A stretch of DNA of 64,000 nucleotides from Ascaphus truei. Lineage: Eukaryota; Chordata; Amphibia; Anura; Ascaphidae. Where the stretch lies: the NCBI GenBank assembly GCA_036426205.1, contig CM071587.1:434001-498000 (forward strand). The letters run 5' to 3'. Every line of letters begins with the position of its first letter. The first letter of the stretch is position 1. The notes beneath the pieces are model-generated. The model did not search any database. It had not been told where the DNA came from and saw only the letters and a list, made by a program, of their open reading frames with translations. Positions 23,201 to 32,200 of the stretch are shown one piece after another. A program made the translations under genes and the position numbers.

Positions 23201-26200
23201 AAATGACATCAAACTTGACCAAAGCCAAGAAGGACCATTGGTTTGTGTTACATAGCAAGTCATTGGTCACTAGTACGATGGACACATATCAGCATCCAAG
23301 AGCATCAAACAATGAAGTCTAAACAACTGCCATGGTAAACCAATAAACCCCACAGATAAGTTGGCTAACAGCATTTTTCCTTTTTCCTCAGCTGGCAGAA
23401 GTGGGAGTTATGTCGCTGTCCGTGCTGAGCGAGCTCCTTCCGGAGGTAGGGCACTCGTGTGCTTGTGGGGCTTCTTGAAGACACTTTTTCACTTTTTAGT
23501 GGTAAATCCTTGGGGTTTAAATGGAAACCATCTAAAATGCAGTGAGAAAAGAGAAATACAGCCCCCCCCCTTTATTTTGACACCCAAACATTCCCACCAT
23601 TGCAGCGAATATAATAATAAAGTAGTTTTCCATCGCTCGTTATCCAAAATCTTGGTTATAATCAGCATCCCATAAAGGTAACTGACGCAAGGCGTGACTA
23701 AGGCTGTGTCCACGCTGCCGCTGACCGCGCTCATGCTTCAGAGTGGTGACGTCACCAGCTCTCCAAGCATGAGCGCTCGGCCGTCCGACATATTATTTTT
23801 CAAGCGCGAGCGGGGGGGGGGGGGGGGGGGGCCGTGGCCGGGGAGCGAGGCTGAGCAATGACTGGCGCTGATTGGTTGAGGGGGTCATGTGACCCTTGAG
23901 CACGCCTGGAAGACAATTTCATCTGTCTCACCAAGCGCCTAGCACCCCGCGAGTGTACGGACACCAGCGTGCGCACGCCACGTGACATTCACATTCACAT
24001 TCATTGTACTCAACGCGCTAAGTTCCAAGCGCCAAGCTCAACGGCAGCGTGGATGCAGCCTAACTGTGAACAACCCTCTCCTACAGCTTCCACCGGGGCT
24101 GCAGGATTGCAAGATAAATATTTCTGTGAATGAACCAGCCATGGTTACTCTGGACCCTAACAAAGCCTTACTACATCTTTACTCCAGCATGGAAGTAACT
24201 GCGTCCTCGCCAGACTCAGACGCAGCACCAGAGGCCTTGTTTGTTGTGAATGTGGTAAGCATATGATCATTCTATGTTGTTGAAGTAATACTGTAGGTCT
24301 TGTGTGTCCTCCTATTTACAGTGGTATATATTACCCACATATAGTTAAAGGTCAAACGTGTGTCTATTCTATGGCAGGTATACACAAGAAGACATCAAGT
24401 AAAGCAGGTTAACTAAATGATAATCATCCCAAACCCTTCTGCTTCCTTTGGGACATACAAATCTCTCTCCCTTAACCAGCCTTTTGTATCGAAAAGAAAC
24501 CTGACAATTGTGTGGTGTCCTGGGGAAACAGAAGACAGACACAATAGTAATGAGACACAATGTATTTCAACCTCTCTGATACTTTCTTTGTCATGAATGA
24601 GATCATGCAGCAGATGTACAGTAAGACATCAGTCTGGAGCTGCCCAACATGCGACCGCATTACAGACTTTCTCCCGAACCCTCATACCAGGAGGCGTCTG
24701 TTCCCTTCTCATACAGTGAAGCTGAGTTACAGAAGCTATGAGTTCACATCACTGATTTCCACTTTCATTTGCAGCACATGAATTTCAGAATCCAATTCTC
24801 AGTTGATGGAAAAAACTTGCACACGGTGCTTTCTCTGGACAGGTAGGAGAATGGAATGGGAAGTGTTCAGTATGGGGGATACAGGTGTGAGAATGGAATG
24901 GCGCAGTGTGTTCTAGTAAGGGGGAGGATTCCGTTAAGGGGGAGAAAGTGTGAGAATGGAATGGGACAGTGTTCAGTATGGGGGAGACGGTGTGAGAATG
25001 GAATGGGCAGTGTTTTAGTATGGGGGGATACAGGTGTGAGATGGAATGGGCCTGTCAGTATGGGGGATACAGGTGTGAGAATGGAATGGGCAGTGTTCAG
25101 TATGGGGGAGACAGGTGTGAGAATGGACTGGGAAGTGTTCAGTATGGGGGAGACAGGTGTGAGAATGGAATGGGCAGGGTTCAGTATGGGGGAGACAGGT
25201 GTGGGAATAGAATGGGAAGTTTTCAGTATGGGGGAGACAGGTGTGGGAATAGAATGGGAAGTGTTCAGTATGGGGGAGACAGGTGTGAGAATGGAATGGG
25301 CAGTGTTCAGTATGGGGGAGACATGTGTGAGAATGGAATGGGCATTGTTCAGTATGGGAGACAGGTGTGGGAATAGAATGGGAAGTGTTCAGTATGCAAT
25401 ACAGGTGTCACTGTATCATCTGATAGATTCAATTTATTGGTGATTTTGTGCAGTCATTAGCCATCAACATTAATAACAAGACATTGTAAAGTATCAATCA
25501 TTGTACAATCAGCAATGTGATTTATTTCAAATCTATTATATCTGTGTAACTCGAGCCGCAAAAGAATATTAATTTTGCTAGCTGTGTACGGCAGCACAGG
25601 GAATGTTACGTGACATTGTGTATAACTGACCTGCGACACCCTCAGTAAATTATTTGGTGATAAAAGAGAACAGTGTTTTCTTTCTAACTCTTAATATATG
25701 TCTGCCGTTCCTAGGACCTTCCTTTCCCTGACTTCCTCCTCTGTGGGCTTCTTTGAAGTAAGTATGTGAAGCTTTTGGAGGTCGAGGGCCCAGAGGGGTG
25801 GCGGGTGGATGCAAGTTTAACCCCTCGAACAGTTGAGGCTCAAATCAAACCATTGCCGAAATTCTCCCCTCACTTTAGGTCCTCGACCTGAATGAGTTTA
25901 TCACGTCTGTGGTTCGAGACGCATACACACCCGCAATCAACGGTGAGTGTGTTCCCCGTCTCCCCTCCACCTCTCGCCATATTCTGCTCTTGCAAGGATT
26001 GCACAGTACAGAATATTGTATTGGTCTATGTATCCTGATTTTCCCACGATGTTATTGGCAGTTCCTGATTTTCCCATGTGTATATTGGCAGTTCCTGATT
26101 TTCCCATGTTGATATTGGCAGTTCCTGATTTTCCCATGTTGATATTGGCAGTTCCTGATTTTCCCACGTTGATATTGTCGGTTCCTGATTTTCCCACGTT

Positions 26201-29200
26201 GATATTGGCGGTTCCTGATTTTCCCACGTTGATATTGGCGGTTCCTGGTTTTCCCAGGCTGATATTGGCAGTTCTTGATTTTCCCATGTTGATATTGGCA
26301 GTTCCTGATTTTCCCACGTTGATATTGGCGGTTCCTGATTTTCCCACGTTGATATTGGCGGTTCCTGGTTTTTCCAGGTTGATATTGGCGGTTCCTGATT
26401 TTCCCACGTTGATATTGGCGGTTCCATGTTTTCCCAGGTTGATATTGGCGGTTTTTGATTTTCCCATGTGTATATTGGCGGTTCCTGATTTTCCCATGTG
26501 TATATTGGCGGTTCCTGATTTTCCCATGGGTATATTGGCGGTTCCTGATTTTCCCATGTTGATATTTGGTGTGTTCCTTGTTTTCCCAGGTTAATATTGG
26601 CGGTTCCTGATTATCCCATGTTGATATTGGCGGTTCCTGATTTTCCCACATTGATATTGGCGGTTCCTGGTTTTCCCATGTTGATATTGGCGGTTCCTGG
26701 TTTTCCCATGTTGATATTGGCGGTTCCTGGTTTTCCCATGTTGATCATGGTGTTACTCTTCTGTCTCTCAGCGATCTCCGTTCATTAATTTCTTGTACAG
26801 ATTGCTGTAGGTTGCACGTGGTTTCATGGCGGCTCCCTTGGTGTCACTCTCTCTGCTTTGTATTTCAGGGATGGTGGAGACTGCGATCTCTCTTCCTGAC
26901 ATGATAACCATGTTAAACATCAACTTTGCCAAAGCCCACATTCAACCGGAGAAGGTAAAATGTATTACTGAGTCAAACACAAATCTGTACATTACATATT
27001 AACATGATGAACTCATTGGATATTAGTATGAATAATGCCTAGGAAACTTCAAACAATGTTACACTGGAAGCGCTGTCCTTGGGACATGCCATGGAAATAG
27101 GAAATACAATAATGAATTGATTTATTACAGGGCATGTACAACACATGGAAAAAACAGTGATAGTGCGCAGCTAATACCATGATAATAGTGATGAAATTAT
27201 ATTATAATAGAGTGAATATTTATATGTAAACAATAGTGGTGACCTTATAGGTGTAGCTTCACATTAAGTGCGTCTGCAGCCCTTCTTGAGAGGTGGCTCA
27301 GCACCCCGAGGACTAGAAGAACAGAGAAAAGACAAGGCGCACAACGCACATAGTGAAATACAGTTTAAATTGTCGGTTTTCTAGAAGATAATAAGTTCTG
27401 CGTACATCAATAAATATAAAAACAAGCGTTTGTTAAGTGGGGTTACCACACAAGGAACAGATGGACTATCAGTCTTCACCCGCTGTGGAGATAGGAACTG
27501 GAGACCCACGATCATTTGGCCGGGTAGGGAAAGGGGGGGCCCTGGATCCGTGGAGGGCGCTCACCTCCGTTCCTGTGGATTTCCATCTAAGCATACAGAA
27601 CGGAGTGAGCGCCCTCCACGGATCAAGGGCCCCCCCTTTCCCTACCCGGCCAATGATCGTGGGTCTCCAGTCCATCTCCACAGCGGGTGAAGACGTGATC
27701 CAGCTGTTCCCTTTGTTGGTAACCCCACTTAACAAACGCTTGTTTTTATTTATTGATGTAGCAGAACTTATTATCTCTAGAAAACCGACAATTTAAACTG
27801 TATTTCACTATGTGCGTTGTGCGCCTTGTCTTTTCTCTGTTTTTCATGTACAACACAGATTAAACGTCTCCCTCTTGTTTATATTAAAGTGCTTAGGGCT
27901 GATGTACCAATATAAATGATTAGCTTTGGCTAGAGAGTGGGCATAGGATGCATGTTAGGGAGGGGGCACAGCATGCAGGTTAGGGAGGGGGTACAGGATG
28001 TAGGTTAGGGAGGGGGCACAAGGAGCAGGTTAGGGAGGGGAGGGGGGGAAAGGATTGTCGGTAGGGAGGGGGCACAAGGATGCAGGTTAGGGAGGGGGAA
28101 CAGGAGGCAGGTAGGGAGGGGGCACAGATGCAGGTTAGGGAGGGGGGGGTACAGGATTGTAGGTGAGGGGGGGCACAGGATGCAGGTTAGGGAGGGGGCA
28201 CAGGATACAGGTTAGGGATGGGGCACAGTTGGCAGGTTTGGGAGTGGGCACAGGATGCAGGTTAGGGACGTGGCACAGGATGAAGGTTAGGGAGTAGGCA
28301 CAGGATGCAGGTTAGGGAGGGGGCACAGGATTGCAAGATTCGAAGGGGGGGGCACAGGATTGAAGGTGAGGACCTGGGTGGAAAAGGAGGGAGCGTTAGG
28401 CTTAGTGGCGCCTCCCGGCCGAAAACCCAGGGCGNNNNNNNNNNNNNNNNNNNNNNNNNNNNNNNNNNNNNNNNNNNNNNNNNNNNNNNNNNNNNNNNNN
28501 NNNNNNNNNNNNNNNNNNNNNNNNNNAGTAATCGCGCGCCCCCCGGCAGGCAAGGCCAAGGGCACAGGATGTAGGTTAGGGAGGGGGAGCAGGTATGCAG
28601 GCAGGGAGGGGACAGGTCGAGGTTAGGAGTGTCACAGGATGCAGGTTAGGGAGGGGGCACACGATGCAGGTTATGGAGGGGGCACAGGGATGCAGGTTAG
28701 GGATGGGGCACAGGATGCAAGTTAGGGAGTGGGCACAGGATGAGGTTAGGTAGGGGGCACAGGATGCAGGTTAGGGAGGAGGCACAGGATGCAGATTAGG
28801 GAGTGGGCACAGGACGCATGTGGGGAGGGGAGAGGAGCAGGTGGGACAGGGGGCACAGGTTATGAGTTAGGTGATGGGCACTAGGTGTAGTTTAGGGAGG
28901 GGCACAGGATGCAGGTTAAGGAGGGGGACAGGTTATGAGTTACTGTTAGGTGATGGGCACTAGGTGCAGGTTAGGGAGTGGGCACAGGATGAAGGTTAGG
29001 GAGGGGGCACAGGATGTAGGTTAGGGAGAGGGCACAGGATGCAGGTTAGGGAGGGACCACAGGATGTAGGTTATGGAGGGGGCACAGGATGCAGGTTAGG
29101 GAGGGGCACAAGATGCAGGTTAGGGAGGGGGCACAGGATGCAGGTTAGGAAGGGGGCACAGGATGCAGGTTAGGGAGTGGGCACAGGATGAAGGTTAGGG

Positions 29201-32200
29201 AGGGGGCACAGGATGCAGGTTAGGGGCGCGACAGGAACATGTTGGGAGGGGGCACAGGATGCAGGTTATGGAGGGGGCAAGGATACAGATTAGGGAGTGG
29301 GACAGGAGCATGTTAGGGAGGGGCACGGGATGCAGGTTAGGGAGTGGCACAGGATGCACGTTAGGGAGGGAGCACAAGATGCAGGTTAGGGAGGGGGCAC
29401 AGGATGCAGATTAGGGAGTGGGCACAGGATGCAGGGTAGATAGTGGGCCCAGGATGCAGGTTAGGGAGGGGGCACAGGATGCAGGTTAGGAAGGGGCACA
29501 GGATGCAGGTTAGGGAGGGGCACAGGGATGAAGGTTAGGGAGGGGGCAGGATGCAGGTTAGGAGCGGGACAGGACACATGTTAGGGAGGGGGGCACAGGA
29601 TGCAGGTTATGGAGGGGGCAGCAGGATACAGATTAGGGAGTGGGCAAAGGGCATGTTAGGGAGGGGCCGGGATGCAGGTTAGGAGAGGGAGTGGGCACAG
29701 GATGCACGTTGGGAGGGGCACAAGATGCAGGTTAGGGAGGGGGCAGCAGGATGCAGATTAGGAGTGGGCACACGGACTGCGTTAGGGAGGGGGACAGGAT
29801 GCAGGTGTAGGGAGGGTGGGCACAGTGTGCAGGTTGGAGGTGGGCAAGGATGCAGATTAGGAGTGGGCACAGGACGCATGTTAGGGAGGGGGACAGGATG
29901 CAGGTTAGGGAGTGGACATAGGATGAGGTTAGGGATAGGGGCCAGGGCGCATGTTAGGGAGGGGGGCACAGGATGGGTAGGAGTGGGCATAGGATGAGGG
30001 TAGGGAGGGGGAGGGACATGATGCAGGTTAGGGAGGGGCATAGGATGAGGGTAAGGAGTGGGATAGGATGCAGGTAAGGGAGGGGGGGGCACAAGATGCA
30101 GGTTAGGGAGGGGGCACAGGTTATGAGTTAGGTGATGGGCACTAGGTGCAGGTTAGGGAGGGGGGGCACAGGATGCAGGTTAGGGAGGGGGCACAGGATG
30201 CAGCTTAGGGAGGGGGCACAGGATGCAGTTTAGGGAGGGGGCACAGGATGCAGGTTAGGGAGGGGGCACAGGTTGGCAGGTTAGGGAGGGGGGGCACAGG
30301 ATGCAGGTTAGGGAGGGGCACAGGATGCAGGTTAGGGACGTGACACAGGTGCAGGTTAAGAGGGGGCACAGGATGTAAGTTAGGGAGGGGGCACGGATGC
30401 AGGGGGCACAGGATGCAGGTTAGGGACATGGCACAGGATGCAGGTTAGGGAGGGGCACATGATGTAGGTTAGGAGTGGGCACAGGGAGTAGGTTAGGGAG
30501 GGGGCACAGGATGCAGGTTAGGAAGGGGGCACAGGATGCAGGTTAGGGAGTGGGCACAGGATGAAGGTTAGGGAGGGGGCACAGGATGCAGGTTAGGGAG
30601 CGGGCACAGGACACATGTTAGGGAGGGGGCACAGGATGCAGGTTATGGAGGGGGCACAGGATACAGATTAGGGAGTGGGCACAGGACGCATGTTAGGGAG
30701 GGGCACGGGATGCAGGTTAGGGAGTGGGCACAGGATGCACGTTAGGGAGGGAGCACAAGATGCAGGTTAGGGAGGGGGCACAGGATGCAGATTAGGGAGT
30801 GGGCACAGGACGCGTGTTAGGGAGGGGGCACAGGATGCAGGTTAGGGAGTGGGCACAGTGTGCAGGTTAGGGAGTGGGCAAAGGATGCAGATTAGGGAGT
30901 GGGCACAGGACGCATGTTAGGGAGGGGGCACAGGATGCAGGTTAGGGAGTGGAACATAGGAGGAAGGTTAGGGAGTGGGGCACAGGGCGCATGTTAGGGA
31001 GGGGGGCACAGGATGCAGGTTAGGGAGTGGGCATAGGATGCAGGTTAGGGAGGGGGCACATGATGCAGGTTAGGGAGTGGGCACAGGATGCAGGTTTAGA
31101 GAGAGTGGGCACAGGATGCAGGTTAGGGAGGGGGGCACAAGATGCAGGTTAGGGAAGGGGCACAGGTTATGAGTTAGGTGATGGGCACTGGTGGCAGGTT
31201 AGGGAGCGGCGGGGGCACAGGATGCAGGTTAGGGAGGGGGCACAGGATGCAGCTTAGGGAGGGGGCACAGGATGCAGTTTAGGGAGGGGGCACAGGATGC
31301 AGGTTAGGGAGGGGGCACAGGTTTGCGAGGTTAGGGAGGGGTGGGCACAGGATGCAGGTTAGGGAGGGGCACAGGTTTGAAGGTTAGGGACGGTTAGACA
31401 CAGAGTGCAGGTTAAGGACGGGGGCAGTCATGGTGGCATGTCAAAGTTAGGGAGGGGGCACAGGGATGCAGGGGGAACAGGATGCAGGTTAGGGGGGTGG
31501 CACAGGATGCAGGTTAGGGAGGGGGCACATGATGTAGGTTAGGAGTGGGCACAGGGATGAGGTTAGGGAGGGGGCACAGGATGCCAGAGGTTAGGGAGGA
31601 GGCACGGAGCGATTAGCAGGGACAGACGCATGTGGGGAAGGGGCACAGAGGTGCAGGTTAGGGAGGGGAGGGCCACGGTATGGAGGTTAGTGGAGGGGGC
31701 ACAGAGTGAGTTAGGGAGGGGCACAGGATGCAAGGTTACAGGGAGGTGGGGCACAGGATGCAGGTAGTAGGGGGGACACAGGAGATGCAGGTTAGGGGGG
31801 GCACAGATGTCGGAAAGGAGAGTGGGCAAGGATCCGCATGTTGGGGAAGGGGCACAGGATGCAGGTTAGGGAGGGAGCACAGGTTATGAGTTAGGTGATG
31901 GGCACTAGGTGTAGTTTAGGGAGGGGCACAGGATGCAGGTTAAGGAGGGGGTCACAGGTAGAGTTACTGTAGGTGATGGGCACTAGGTGCAGGTTAGGGA
32001 GTGGGCACAGGATGAAGGTTAGGGAGGGGGCACAGGATGTAGTTTAGGGAGTGGGCACAGGATGCAGGTTAGGGAGGGAGCACAGGATGTAGGTTATGGA
32101 GGGGGCTCAGGATGCAGGTTAGGGATTGGCACAAGATGCAGGTTAGGGAGGGGGCACAGGATGCAGGTAAGGGAGGGGGCACAGGATGCAGGTTAGATAG

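Noticed and set aside
24856..25443. 195-codon frame over the exon 11-12 intron
   Set aside because: Result of the 42-bp repeat; it overlaps a well-supported intron of gene 2.
25947..26651. Long frames on both strands (ILAVPDFP and KSGTANI repeats)
   Set aside because: Result of the 30-bp repeat within intron 13.
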